DNA of 64,000 nucleotides, from the NCBI GenBank assembly GCA_947561715.1, contig OX387203.1, forward strand, positions 13,640,001 through 13,704,000, in the 5' to 3' direction. Under the pieces are notes generated by a model. It was not told where the DNA came from. It ran no database searches and was given only the letters and a program-made list of their open reading frames with translations. The position numbers and the translations under genes were made by a program. This DNA is from Ascidia mentula. Lineage: Eukaryota; Chordata; Ascidiacea; Phlebobranchia; Ascidiidae. Below, piece by piece: positions 44,301 to 59,300 of this stretch (position 1 is the stretch's first letter; every line of letters starts with the position of its first letter).

Positions 44301-47300
44301 GATTAAGTAGTTAAAAAGTAGCCCGGACAGGGCGTGATGCTTACCTTATTCAAATAGAATGTCGACTGGAGGGAATGGGGCGGAGGTTGGCCTGGTGGGC
44401 ACTTGGAGTGGTTGGGACATCGCAAGCGCGTGGAATGGCAATTTCCAACACTGAGTGCCGCCGTATTTGCCACATTTGCATCGACAAGGAGAGCATCCTA
44501 GCCTCTGGACAGCAATAGGGCATGGTGAGCAAGCATGCTCTGTGACGTCACAATTTCTATTGTGACAGAGGTCTACACGGTGGGCATTTCCCACCTCCGG
44601 TACTTATTCTCATAGAAATAAAATCATGCGCGCCCAAGTACAAAAGCAGCCTGGCCGCTGTACAGTAATTTGGCATAATGAGCACGAGCCGGCGTCGTCG
44701 ACGCGGCAACGACGGCGGGGGGCCTTAACAAACGATTACGTAGTTAAAAAGTAGCCCGGACAGGACGTGATGCTTACCTTATTCAAATAGAATGTCGACT
44801 GGTGGCAGAGGGTCGGAGCTTGGCCTGGTGGGCACTTGGAGTGGTTGCGACATGGCAAGCACGTGGAATGGCGATTTTCAACACTGAGAGTGCAGCGGTA
44901 ATCACCACGCTTGCAACGACAGAAAAGTATGCCTGCCGCTGGACAGTAATTGGGCATAATGAGCACGAGCCGTCGTCGTCGACGCGGCAACGACGGCGGG
45001 GGGCCTTTGCAAACGATTAAGTAGTTAAAAAGTAGCCCGGACAGGGCGTGATGCTTACCTTATTCAAATAGAATGTCGACTGGAGGGAATGGGGCGGAGG
45101 TTGGCCTGGTGGGCACTTGGAGTGGTTGGGACATCGCAAGCGCGTGGAATGGCAATTTCCAACACTGAGTGCCGCCGTATTTGCCACATTTGCATCGACA
45201 AGGAGAGCATCCTAGCCTCTGGACAGCAATAGGGCATGGTGAGCAAGCATGCTCTGTGACGTCACAATTTCTATTGTGACAGAGGTCTACACGGTGGGCA
45301 TTTCCCACCTCCGGTACTTATTCTCATAGAAATAAAATCATGCGCGCCCAAGTACAAAAGCAGCCTGGCCGCTGTACAGTAATTTGGCATAATGAGCACG
45401 AGCCGGCGTCGTCGACGCGGCAACGACGGCGGGGGGCCTTAACAAACGATTACGTAGTTAAAAAGTAGCCCGGACAGGACGTGATGCTTACCTTATTCAA
45501 ATAGAATGTCGACTGGTGGCAGAGGGTCGGAGCTTGGCCTGGTGGGCACTTGGAGTGGTTGCGACATGGCAAGCACGTGGAATGGCGATTTTCAACACTG
45601 AGAGTGCAGCGGTAATCACCACGCTTGCAACGACAGAAAAGTATGCCTGCCGCTGGACAGTAATTGGGCATAATGAGCACGAGCCGTCGTCGTCGACGCG
45701 GCAACGACGGCGGGGGGCCTTTGCAAACGATTAAGTAGTTAAAAAGTAGCCCGGACAGGGCGTGATGCTTACCTTATTCAAATAGAATGTCGACTGGAGG
45801 GAATGGGGCGGAGGTTGGCCTGGTGGGCACTTGGAGTGGTTGGGACATCGCAAGCGCGTGGAATGGCAATTTCCAACACTGAGTGCCGCCGTATTTGCCA
45901 CATTTGCATCGACAAGGAGAGCATCCTAGCCTCTGGACAGCAATAGGGCATGGTGAGCAAGCATGCTCTGTGACGTCACAATTTCTATTGTGACAGAGGT
46001 CTACACGGTGGGCATTTCCCACCTCCGGTACTTATTCTCATAGAAATAAAATCATGCGCGCCCAAGTACAAAAGCAGCCTGGCCGCTGTACAGTAATTTG
46101 GCATAATGAGCACGAGCCGGCGTCGTCGACGCGGCAACGACGGCGGGGGGCCTTAACAAACGATTACGTAGTTAAAAAGTAGCCCGGACAGGACGTGATG
46201 CTTACCTTATTCAAATAGAATGTCGACTGGTGGCAGAGGGTCGGAGCTTGGCCTGGTGGGCACTTGGAGTGGTTGCGACATGGCAAGCACGTGGAATGGC
46301 GATTTTCAACACTGAGAGTGCAGCGGTAATCACCACGCTTGCAACGACAGAAAAGTATGCCTGCCGCTGGACAGTAATTGGGCATAATGAGCACGAGCCG
46401 TCGTCGTCGACGCGGCAACGACGGCGGGGGGCCTTTGCAAACGATTAAGTAGTTAAAAAGTAGCCCGGACAGGGCGTGATGCTTACCTTATTCAAATAGA
46501 ATGTCGACTGGAGGGAATGGGGCGGAGGTTGGCCTGGTGGGCACTTGGAGTGGTTGGGACATCGCAAGCGCGTGGAATGGCAATTTCCAACACTGAGTGC
46601 CGCCGTATTTGCCACATTTGCATCGACAAGGAGAGCATCCTAGCCTCTGGACAGCAATAGGGCATGGTGAGCAAGCATGCTCTGTGACGTCACAATTTCT
46701 ATTGTGACAGAGGTCTACACGGTGGGCATTTCCCACCTCCGGTACTTATTCTCATAGAAATAAAATCATGCGCGCCCAAGTACAAAAGCAGCCTGGCCGC
46801 TGTACAGTAATTTGGCATAATGAGCACGAGCCGGCGTCGTCGACGCGGCAACGACGGCGGGGGGCCTTAACAAACGATTACGTAGTTAAAAAGTAGCCCG
46901 GACAGGACGTGATGCTTACCTTATTCAAATAGAATGTCGACTGGTGGCAGAGGGTCGGAGCTTGGCCTGGTGGGCACTTGGAGTGGTTGCGACATGGCAA
47001 GCACGTGGAATGGCGATTTTCAACACTGAGAGTGCAGCGGTAATCACCACGCTTGCAACGACAGAAAAGTATGCCTGCCGCTGGACAGTAATTGGGCATA
47101 ATGAGCACGAGCCGTCGTCGTCGACGCGGCAACGACGGCGGGGGGCCTTTGCAAACGATTAAGTAGTTAAAAAGTAGCCCGGACAGGGCGTGATGCTTAC
47201 CTTATTCAAATAGAATGTCGACTGGAGGGAATGGGGCGGAGGTTGGCCTGGTGGGCACTTGGAGTGGTTGGGACATCGCAAGCGCGTGGAATGGCAATTT

Positions 47301-50300
47301 CCAACACTGAGTGCCGCCGTATTTGCCACATTTGCATCGACAAGGAGAGCATCCTAGCCTCTGGACAGCAATAGGGCATGGTGAGCAAGCATGCTCTGTG
47401 ACGTCACAATTTCTATTGTGACAGAGGTCTACACGGTGGGCATTTCCCACCTCCGGTACTTATTCTCATAGAAATAAAATCATGCGCGCCCAAGTACAAA
47501 AGCAGCCTGGCCGCTGTACAGTAATTTGGCATAATGAGCACGAGCCGGCGTCGTCGACGCGGCAACGACGGCGGGGGGCCTTAACAAACGATTACGTAGT
47601 TAAAAAGTAGCCCGGACAGGACGTGATGCTTACCTTATTCAAATAGAATGTCGACTGGTGGCAGAGGGTCGGAGCTTGGCCTGGTGGGCACTTGGAGTGG
47701 TTGCGACATGGCAAGCACGTGGAATGGCGATTTTCAACACTGAGAGTGCAGCGGTAATCACCACGCTTGCAACGACAGAAAAGTATGCCTGCCGCTGGAC
47801 AGTAATTGGGCATAATGAGCACGAGCCGTCGTCGTCGACGCGGCAACGACGGCGGGGGGCCTTTGCAAACGATTAAGTAGTTAAAAAGTAGCCCGGACAG
47901 GGCGTGATGCTTACCTTATTCAAATAGAATGTCGACTGGAGGGAATGGGGCGGAGGTTGGCCTGGTGGGCACTTGGAGTGGTTGGGACATCGCAAGCGCG
48001 TGGAATGGCAATTTCCAACACTGAGTGCCGCCGTATTTGCCACATTTGCATCGACAAGGAGAGCATCCTAGCCTCTGGACAGCAATAGGGCATGGTGAGC
48101 AAGCATGCTCTGTGACGTCACAATTTCTATTGTGACAGAGGTCTACACGGTGGGCATTTCCCACCTCCGGTACTTATTCTCATAGAAATAAAATCATGCG
48201 CGCCCAAGTACAAAAGCAGCCTGGCCGCTGTACAGTAATTTGGCATAATGAGCACGAGCCGGCGTCGTCGACGCGGCAACGACGGCGGGGGGCCTTAACA
48301 AACGATTACGTAGTTAAAAAGTAGCCCGGACAGGACGTGATGCTTACCTTATTCAAATAGAATGTCGACTGGTGGCAGAGGGTCGGAGCTTGGCCTGGTG
48401 GGCACTTGGAGTGGTTGCGACATGGCAAGCACGTGGAATGGCGATTTTCAACACTGAGAGTGCAGCGGTAATCACCACGCTTGCAACGACAGAAAAGTAT
48501 GCCTGCCGCTGGACAGTAATTGGGCATAATGAGCACGAGCCGTCGTCGTCGACGCGGCAACGACGGCGGGGGGCCTTTGCAAACGATTAAGTAGTTAAAA
48601 AGTAGCCCGGACAGGGCGTGATGCTTACCTTATTCAAATAGAATGTCGACTGGAGGGAATGGGGCGGAGGTTGGCCTGGTGGGCACTTGGAGTGGTTGGG
48701 ACATCGCAAGCGCGTGGAATGGCAATTTCCAACACTGAGTGCCGCCGTATTTGCCACATTTGCATCGACAAGGAGAGCATCCTAGCCTCTGGACAGCAAT
48801 AGGGCATGGTGAGCAAGCATGCTCTGTGACGTCACAATTTCTATTGTGACAGAGGTCTACACGGTGGGCATTTCCCACCTCCGGTACTTATTCTCATAGA
48901 AATAAAATCATGCGCGCCCAAGTACAAAAGCAGCCTGGCCGCTGTACAGTAATTTGGCATAATGAGCACGAGCCGGCGTCGTCGACGCGGCAACGACGGC
49001 GGGGGGCCTTAACAAACGATTACGTAGTTAAAAAGTAGCCCGGACAGGACGTGATGCTTACCTTATTCAAATAGAATGTCGACTGGTGGCAGAGGGTCGG
49101 AGCTTGGCCTGGTGGGCACTTGGAGTGGTTGCGACATGGCAAGCACGTGGAATGGCGATTTTCAACACTGAGAGTGCAGCGGTAATCACCACGCTTGCAA
49201 CGACAGAAAAGTATGCCTGCCGCTGGACAGTAATTGGGCATAATGAGCACGAGCCGTCGTCGTCGACGCGGCAACGACGGCGGGGGGCCTTTGCAAACGA
49301 TTAAGTAGTTAAAAAGTAGCCCGGACAGGGCGTGATGCTTACCTTATTCAAATAGAATGTCGACTGGAGGGAATGGGGCGGAGGTTGGCCTGGTGGGCAC
49401 TTGGAGTGGTTGGGACATCGCAAGCGCGTGGAATGGCAATTTCCAACACTGAGTGCCGCCGTATTTGCCACATTTGCATCGACAAGGAGAGCATCCTAGC
49501 CTCTGGACAGCAATAGGGCATGGTGAGCAAGCATGCTCTGTGACGTCACAATTTCTATTGTGACAGAGGTCTACACGGTGGGCATTTCCCACCTCCGGTA
49601 CTTATTCTCATAGAAATAAAATCATGCGCGCCCAAGTACAAAAGCAGCCTGGCCGCTGTACAGTAATTTGGCATAATGAGCACGAGCCGGCGTCGTCGAC
49701 GCGGCAACGACGGCGGGGGGCCTTAACAAACGATTACGTAGTTAAAAAGTAGCCCGGACAGGACGTGATGCTTACCTTATTCAAATAGAATGTCGACTGG
49801 TGGCAGAGGGTCGGAGCTTGGCCTGGTGGGCACTTGGAGTGGTTGCGACATGGCAAGCACGTGGAATGGCGATTTTCAACACTGAGAGTGCAGCGGTAAT
49901 CACCACGCTTGCAACGACAGAAAAGTATGCCTGCCGCTGGACAGTAATTGGGCATAATGAGCACGAGCCGTCGTCGTCGACGCGGCAACGACGGCGGGGG
50001 GCCTTTGCAAACGATTAAGTAGTTAAAAAGTAGCCCGGACAGGGCGTGATGCTTACCTTATTCAAATAGAATGTCGACTGGAGGGAATGGGGCGGAGGTT
50101 GGCCTGGTGGGCACTTGGAGTGGTTGGGACATCGCAAGCGCGTGGAATGGCAATTTCCAACACTGAGTGCCGCCGTATTTGCCACATTTGCATCGACAAG
50201 GAGAGCATCCTAGCCTCTGGACAGCAATAGGGCATGGTGAGCAAGCATGCTCTGTGACGTCACAATTTCTATTGTGACAGAGGTCTACACGGTGGGCATT

Positions 50301-53300
50301 TCCCACCTCCGGTACTTATTCTCATAGAAATAAAATCATGCGCGCCCAAGTACAAAAGCAGCCTGGCCGCTGTACAGTAATTTGGCATAATGAGCACGAG
50401 CCGGCGTCGTCGACGCGGCAACGACGGCGGGGGGCCTTAACAAACGATTACGTAGTTAAAAAGTAGCCCGGACAGGACGTGATGCTTACCTTATTCAAAT
50501 AGAATGTCGACTGGTGGCAGAGGGTCGGAGCTTGGCCTGGTGGGCACTTGGAGTGGTTGCGACATGGCAAGCACGTGGAATGGCGATTTTCAACACTGAG
50601 AGTGCAGCGGTAATCACCACGCTTGCAACGACAGAAAAGTATGCCTGCCGCTGGACAGTAATTGGGCATAATGAGCACGAGCCGTCGTCGTCGACGCGGC
50701 AACGACGGCGGGGGGCCTTTGCAAACGATTAAGTAGTTAAAAAGTAGCCCGGACAGGGCGTGATGCTTACCTTATTCAAATAGAATGTCGACTGGAGGGA
50801 ATGGGGCGGAGGTTGGCCTGGTGGGCACTTGGAGTGGTTGGGACATCGCAAGCGCGTGGAATGGCAATTTCCAACACTGAGTGCCGCCGTATTTGCCACA
50901 TTTGCATCGACAAGGAGAGCATCCTAGCCTCTGGACAGCAATAGGGCATGGTGAGCAAGCATGCTCTGTGACGTCACAATTTCTATTGTGACAGAGGTCT
51001 ACACGGTGGGCATTTCCCACCTCCGGTACTTATTCTCATAGAAATAAAATCATGCGCGCCCAAGTACAAAAGCAGCCTGGCCGCTGTACAGTAATTTGGC
51101 ATAATGAGCACGAGCCGGCGTCGTCGACGCGGCAACGACGGCGGGGGGCCTTAACAAACGATTACGTAGTTAAAAAGTAGCCCGGACAGGACGTGATGCT
51201 TACCTTATTCAAATAGAATGTCGACTGGTGGCAGAGGGTCGGAGCTTGGCCTGGTGGGCACTTGGAGTGGTTGCGACATGGCAAGCACGTGGAATGGCGA
51301 TTTTCAACACTGAGAGTGCAGCGGTAATCACCACGCTTGCAACGACAGAAAAGTATGCCTGCCGCTGGACAGTAATTGGGCATAATGAGCACGAGCCGTC
51401 GTCGTCGACGCGGCAACGACGGCGGGGGGCCTTTGCAAACGATTAAGTAGTTAAAAAGTAGCCCGGACAGGGCGTGATGCTTACCTTATTCAAATAGAAT
51501 GTCGACTGGAGGGAATGGGGCGGAGGTTGGCCTGGTGGGCACTTGGAGTGGTTGGGACATCGCAAGCGCGTGGAATGGCAATTTCCAACACTGAGTGCCG
51601 CCGTATTTGCCACATTTGCATCGACAAGGAGAGCATCCTAGCCTCTGGACAGCAATAGGGCATGGTGAGCAAGCATGCTCTGTGACGTCACAATTTCTAT
51701 TGTGACAGAGGTCTACACGGTGGGCATTTCCCACCTCCGGTACTTATTCTCATAGAAATAAAATCATGCGCGCCCAAGTACAAAAGCAGCCTGGCCGCTG
51801 TACAGTAATTTGGCATAATGAGCACGAGCCGGCGTCGTCGACGCGGCAACGACGGCGGGGGGCCTTAACAAACGATTACGTAGTTAAAAAGTAGCCCGGA
51901 CAGGACGTGATGCTTACCTTATTCAAATAGAATGTCGACTGGTGGCAGAGGGTCGGAGCTTGGCCTGGTGGGCACTTGGAGTGGTTGCGACATGGCAAGC
52001 ACGTGGAATGGCGATTTTCAACACTGAGAGTGCAGCGGTAATCACCACGCTTGCAACGACAGAAAAGTATGCCTGCCGCTGGACAGTAATTGGGCATAAT
52101 GAGCACGAGCCGTCGTCGTCGACGCTGGCAACGACGGCGGGGGGCCTTTGCAAACGATTAAGTAGTTAAAAAGTAGCCCGGACAGGGCGTGATGCTTACC
52201 TTATTCAAATAGAATGTCGACTGGAGGGAATGGGGCGGAGGTTGGCCTGGTGGGCACTTGGAGTGGTTGGGACATCGCAAGCGCGTGGAATGGCAATTTC
52301 CAACACTGAGTGCCGCCGTATTTGCCACATTTGCATCGACAAGGAGAGCATCCTAGCCTCTGGACAGCAATAGGGCATGGTGAGCAAGCATGCTCTGTGA
52401 CGTCACAATTTCTATTGTGACAGAGGTCTACACGGTGGGCATTTCCCACCTCCGGTACTTATTCTCATAGAAATAAAATCATGCGCGCCCAAGTACAAAA
52501 GCAGCCTGGCCGCTGTACAGTAATTTGGCATAATGAGCACGAGCCGGCGTCGTCGACGCGGCAACGACGGCGGGGGGCCTTAACAAACGATTACGTAGTT
52601 AAAAAGTAGCCCGGACAGGACGTGATGCTTACCTTATTCAAATAGAATGTCGACTGGTGGCAGAGGGTCGGAGCTTGGCCTGGTGGGCACTTGGAGTGGT
52701 TGCGACATGGCAAGCACGTGGAATGGCGATTTTCAACACTGAGAGTGCAGCGGTAATCACCACGCTTGCAACGACAGAAAAGTATGCCTGCCGCTGGACA
52801 GTAATTGGGCATAATGAGCACGAGCCGTCGTCGTCGACGCGGCAACGACGGCGGGGGGCCTTTGCAAACGATTAAGTAGTTAAAAAGTAGCCCGGACAGG
52901 GCGTGATGCTTACCTTATTCAAATAGAATGTCGACTGGAGGGAATGGGGCGGAGGTTGGCCTGGTGGGCACTTGGAGTGGTTGGGACATCGCAAGCGCGT
53001 GGAATGGCAATTTCCAACACTGAGTGCCGCCGTATTTGCCACATTTGCATCGACAAGGAGAGCATCCTAGCCTCTGGACAGCAATAGGGCATGGTGAGCA
53101 AGCATGCTCTGTGACGTCACAATTTCTATTGTGACAGAGGTCTACACGGTGGGCATTTCCCACCTCCGGTACTTATTCTCATAGAAATAAAATCATGCGC
53201 GCCCAAGTACAAAAGCAGCCTGGCCGCTGTACAGTAATTTGGCATAATGAGCACGAGCCGGCGTCGTCGACGCGGCAACGACGGCGGGGGGCCTTAACAA

Positions 53301-56300
53301 ACGATTACGTAGTTAAAAAGTAGCCCGGACAGGACGTGATGCTTACCTTATTCAAATAGAATGTCGACTGGTGGCAGAGGGTCGGAGCTTGGCCTGGTGG
53401 GCACTTGGAGTGGTTGCGACATGGCAAGCACGTGGAATGGCGATTTTCAACACTGAGAGTGCAGCGGTAATCACCACGCTTGCAACGACAGAAAAGTATG
53501 CCTGCCGCTGGACAGTAATTGGGCATAATGAGCACGAGCCGTCGTCGTCGACGCGGCAACGACGGCGGGGGGCCTTTGCAAACGATTAAGTAGTTAAAAA
53601 GTAGCCCGGACAGGGCGTGATGCTTACCTTATTCAAATAGAATGTCGACTGGAGGGAATGGGGCGGAGGTTGGCCTGGTGGGCACTTGGAGTGGTTGGGA
53701 CATCGCAAGCGCGTGGAATGGCAATTTCCAACACTGAGTGCCGCCGTATTTGCCACATTTGCATCGACAAGGAGAGCATCCTAGCCTCTGGACAGCAATA
53801 GGGCATGGTGAGCAAGCATGCTCTGTGACGTCACAATTTCTATTGTGACAGAGGTCTACACGGTGGGCATTTCCCACCTCCGGTACTTATTCTCATAGAA
53901 ATAAAATCATGCGCGCCCAAGTACAAAAGCAGCCTGGCCGCTGTACAGTAATTTGGCATAATGAGCACGAGCCGGCGTCGTCGACGCGGCAACGACGGCG
54001 GGGGGCCTTAACAAACGATTACGTAGTTAAAAAGTAGCCCGGACAGGACGTGATGCTTACCTTATTCAAATAGAATGTCGACTGGTGGCAGAGGGTCGGA
54101 GCTTGGCCTGGTGGGCACTTGGAGTGGTTGCGACATGGCAAGCACGTGGAATGGCGATTTTCAACACTGAGAGTGCAGCGGTAATCACCACGCTTGCAAC
54201 GACAGAAAAGTATGCCTGCCGCTGGACAGTAATTGGGCATAATGAGCACGAGCCGTCGTCGTCGACGCGGCAACGACGGCGGGGGGCCTTTGCAAACGAT
54301 TAAGTAGTTAAAAAGTAGCCCGGACAGGGCGTGATGCTTACCTTATTCAAATAGAATGTCGACTGGAGGGAATGGGGCGGAGGTTGGCCTGGTGGGCACT
54401 TGGAGTGGTTGGGACATCGCAAGCGCGTGGAATGGCAATTTCCAACACTGAGTGCCGCCGTATTTGCCACATTTGCATCGACAAGGAGAGCATCCTAGCC
54501 TCTGGACAGCAATAGGGCATGGTGAGCAAGCATGCTCTGTGACGTCACAATTTCTATTGTGACAGAGGTCTACACGGTGGGCATTTCCCACCTCCGGTAC
54601 TTATTCTCATAGAAATAAAATCATGCGCGCCCAAGTACAAAAGCAGCCTGGCCGCTGTACAGTAATTTGGCATAATGAGCACGAGCCGGCGTCGTCGACG
54701 CGGCAACGACGGCGGGGGGCCTTAACAAACGATTACGTAGTTAAAAAGTAGCCCGGACAGGACGTGATGCTTACCTTATTCAAATAGAATGTCGACTGGT
54801 GGCAGAGGGTCGGAGCTTGGCCTGGTGGGCACTTGGAGTGGTTGCGACATGGCAAGCACGTGGAATGGCGATTTTCAACACTGAGAGTGCAGCGGTAATC
54901 ACCACGCTTGCAACGACAGAAAAGTATGCCTGCCGCTGGACAGTAATTGGGCATAATGAGCACGAGCCGTCGTCGTCGACGCGGCAACGACGGCGGGGGG
55001 CCTTTGCAAACGATTAAGTAGTTAAAAAGTAGCCCGGACAGGGCGTGATGCTTACCTTATTCAAATAGAATGTCGACTGGAGGGAATGGGGCGGAGGTTG
55101 GCCTGGTGGGCACTTGGAGTGGTTGGGACATCGCAAGCGCGTGGAATGGCAATTTCCAACACTGAGTGCCGCCGTATTTGCCACATTTGCATCGACAAGG
55201 AGAGCATCCTAGCCTCTGGACAGCAATAGGGCATGGTGAGCAAGCATGCTCTGTGACGTCACAATTTCTATTGTGACAGAGGTCTACACGGTGGGCATTT
55301 CCCACCTCCGGTACTTATTCTCATAGAAATAAAATCATGCGCGCCCAAGTACAAAAGCAGCCTGGCCGCTGTACAGTAATTTGGCATAATGAGCACGAGC
55401 CGGCGTCGTCGACGCGGCAACGACGGCGGGGGGCCTTAACAAACGATTACGTAGTTAAAAAGTAGCCCGGACAGGACGTGATGCTTACCTTATTCAAATA
55501 GAATGTCGACTGGTGGCAGAGGGTCGGAGCTTGGCCTGGTGGGCACTTGGAGTGGTTGCGACATGGCAAGCACGTGGAATGGCGATTTTCAACACTGAGA
55601 GTGCAGCGGTAATCACCACGCTTGCAACGACAGAAAAGTATGCCTGCCGCTGGACAGTAATTGGGCATAATGAGCACGAGCCGTCGTCGTCGACGCGGCA
55701 ACGACGGCGGGGGGCCTTTGCAAACGATTAAGTAGTTAAAAAGTAGCCCGGACAGGGCGTGATGCTTACCTTATTCAAATAGAATGTCGACTGGAGGGAA
55801 TGGGGCGGAGGTTGGCCTGGTGGGCACTTGGAGTGGTTGGGACATCGCAAGCGCGTGGAATGGCAATTTCCAACACTGAGTGCCGCCGTATTTGCCACAT
55901 TTGCATCGACAAGGAGAGCATCCTAGCCTCTGGACAGCAATAGGGCATGGTGAGCAAGCATGCTCTGTGACGTCACAATTTCTATTGTGACAGAGGTCTA
56001 CACGGTGGGCATTTCCCACCTCCGGTACTTATTCTCATAGAAATAAAATCATGCGCGCCCAAGTACAAAAGCAGCCTGGCCGCTGTACAGTAATTTGGCA
56101 TAATGAGCACGAGCCGGCGTCGTCGACGCGGCAACGACGGCGGGGGGCCTTAACAAACGATTACGTAGTTAAAAAGTAGCCCGGACAGGACGTGATGCTT
56201 ACCTTATTCAAATAGAATGTCGACTGGTGGCAGAGGGTCGGAGCTTGGCCTGGTGGGCACTTGGAGTGGTTGCGACATGGCAAGCACGTGGAATGGCGAT

Positions 56301-59300
56301 TTTCAACACTGAGAGTGCAGCGGTAATCACCACGCTTGCAACGACAGAAAAGTATGCCTGCCGCTGGACAGTAATTGGGCATAATGAGCACGAGCCGTCG
56401 TCGTCGACGCGGCAACGACGGCGGGGGGCCTTTGCAAACGATTAAGTAGTTAAAAAGTAGCCCGGACAGGGCGTGATGCTTACCTTATTCAAATAGAATG
56501 TCGACTGGAGGGAATGGGGCGGAGGTTGGCCTGGTGGGCACTTGGAGTGGTTGGGACATCGCAAGCGCGTGGAATGGCAATTTCCAACACTGAGTGCCGC
56601 CGTATTTGCCACATTTGCATCGACAAGGAGAGCATCCTAGCCTCTGGACAGCAATAGGGCATGGTGAGCAAGCATGCTCTGTGACGTCACAATTTCTATT
56701 GTGACAGAGGTCTACACGGTGGGCATTTCCCACCTCCGGTACTTATTCTCATAGAAATAAAATCATGCGCGCCCAAGTACAAAAGCAGCCTGGCCGCTGT
56801 ACAGTAATTTGGCATAATGAGCACGAGCCGGCGTCGTCGACGCGGCAACGACGGCGGGGGGCCTTAACAAACGATTACGTAGTTAAAAAGTAGCCCGGAC
56901 AGGACGTGATGCTTACCTTATTCAAATAGAATGTCGACTGGTGGCAGAGGGTCGGAGCTTGGCCTGGTGGGCACTTGGAGTGGTTGCGACATGGCAAGCA
57001 CGTGGAATGGCGATTTTCAACACTGAGAGTGCAGCGGTAATCACCACGCTTGCAACGACAGAAAAGTATGCCTGCCGCTGGACAGTAATTGGGCATAATG
57101 AGCACGAGCCGTCGTCGTCGACGCGGCAACGACGGCGGGGGGCCTTTGCAAACGATTAAGTAGTTAAAAAGTAGCCCGGACAGGGCGTGATGCTTACCTT
57201 ATTCAAATAGAATGTCGACTGGAGGGAATGGGGCGGAGGTTGGCCTGGTGGGCACTTGGAGTGGTTGGGACATCGCAAGCGCGTGGAATGGCAATTTCCA
57301 ACACTGAGTGCCGCCGTATTTGCCACATTTGCATCGACAAGGAGAGCATCCTAGCCTCTGGACAGCAATAGGGCATGGTGAGCAAGCATGCTCTGTGACG
57401 TCACAATTTCTATTGTGACAGAGGTCTACACGGTGGGCATTTCCCACCTCCGGTACTTATTCTCATAGAAATAAAATCATGCGCGCCCAAGTACAAAAGC
57501 AGCCTGGCCGCTGTACAGTAATTTGGCATAATGAGCACGAGCCGGCGTCGTCGACGCGGCAACGACGGCGGGGGGCCTTAACAAACGATTACGTAGTTAA
57601 AAAGTAGCCCGGACAGGACGTGATGCTTACCTTATTCAAATAGAATGTCGACTGGTGGCAGAGGGTCGGAGCTTGGCCTGGTGGGCACTTGGAGTGGTTG
57701 CGACATGGCAAGCACGTGGAATGGCGATTTTCAACACTGAGAGTGCAGCGGTAATCACCACGCTTGCAACGACAGAAAAGTATGCCTGCCGCTGGACAGT
57801 AATTGGGCATAATGAGCACGAGCCGTCGTCGTCGACGCGGCAACGACGGCGGGGGGCCTTTGCAAACGATTAAGTAGTTAAAAAGTAGCCCGGACAGGGC
57901 GTGATGCTTACCTTATTCAAATAGAATGTCGACTGGAGGGAATGGGGCGGAGGTTGGCCTGGTGGGCACTTGGAGTGGTTGGGACATCGCAAGCGCGTGG
58001 AATGGCAATTTCCAACACTGAGTGCCGCCGTATTTGCCACATTTGCATCGACAAGGAGAGCATCCTAGCCTCTGGACAGCAATAGGGCATGGTGAGCAAG
58101 CATGCTCTGTGACGTCACAATTTCTATTGTGACAGAGGTCTACACGGTGGGCATTTCCCACCTCCGGTACTTATTCTCATAGAAATAAAATCATGCGCGC
58201 CCAAGTACAAAAGCAGCCTGGCCGCTGTACAGTAATTTGGCATAATGAGCACGAGCCGGCGTCGTCGACGCGGCAACGACGGCGGGGGGGCCTTAACAAA
58301 CGATTACGTAGTTAAAAAGTAGCCCGGACAGGACGTGATGCTTACCTTATTCAAATAGAATGTCGACTGGTGGCAGAGGGTCGGAGCTTGGCCTGGTGGG
58401 CACTTGGAGTGGTTGCGACATGGCAAGCACGTGGAATGGCGATTTTCAACACTGAGAGTGCAGCGGTAATCACCACGCTTGCAACGACAGAAAAGTATGC
58501 CTGCCGCTGGACAGTAATTGGGCATAATGAGCACGAGCCGTCGTCGTCGACGCGGCAACGACGGCGGGGGGCCTTTGCAAACGATTAAGTAGTTAAAAAG
58601 TAGCCCGGACAGGGCGTGATGCTTACCTTATTCAAATAGAATGTCGACTGGAGGGAATGGGGCGGAGGTTGGCCTGGTGGGCACTTGGAGTGGTTGGGAC
58701 ATCGCAAGCGCGTGGAATGGCAATTTCCAACACTGAGTGCCGCCGTATTTGCCACATTTGCATCGACAAGGAGAGCATCCTAGCCTCTGGACAGCAATAG
58801 GGCATGGTGAGCAAGCATGCTCTGTGACGTCACAATTTCTATTGTGACAGAGGTCTACACGGTGGGCATTTCCCACCTCCGGTACTTATTCTCATAGAAA
58901 TAAAATCATGCGCGCCCAAGTACAAAAGCAGCCTGGCCGCTGTACAGTAATTTGGCATAATGAGCACGAGCCGGCGTCGTCGACGCGGCAACGACGGCGG
59001 GGGGCCTTAACAAACGATTACGTAGTTAAAAAGTAGCCCGGACAGGACGTGATGCTTACCTTATTCAAATAGAATGTCGACTGGTGGCAGAGGGTCGGAG
59101 CTTGGCCTGGTGGGCACTTGGAGTGGTTGCGACATGGCAAGCACGTGGAATGGCGATTTTCAACACTGAGAGTGCAGCGGTAATCACCACGCTTGCAACG
59201 ACAGAAAAGTATGCCTGCCGCTGGACAGTAATTGGGCATAATGAGCACGAGCCGTCGTCGTCGACGCGGCAACGACGGCGGGGGGCCTTTGCAAACGATT

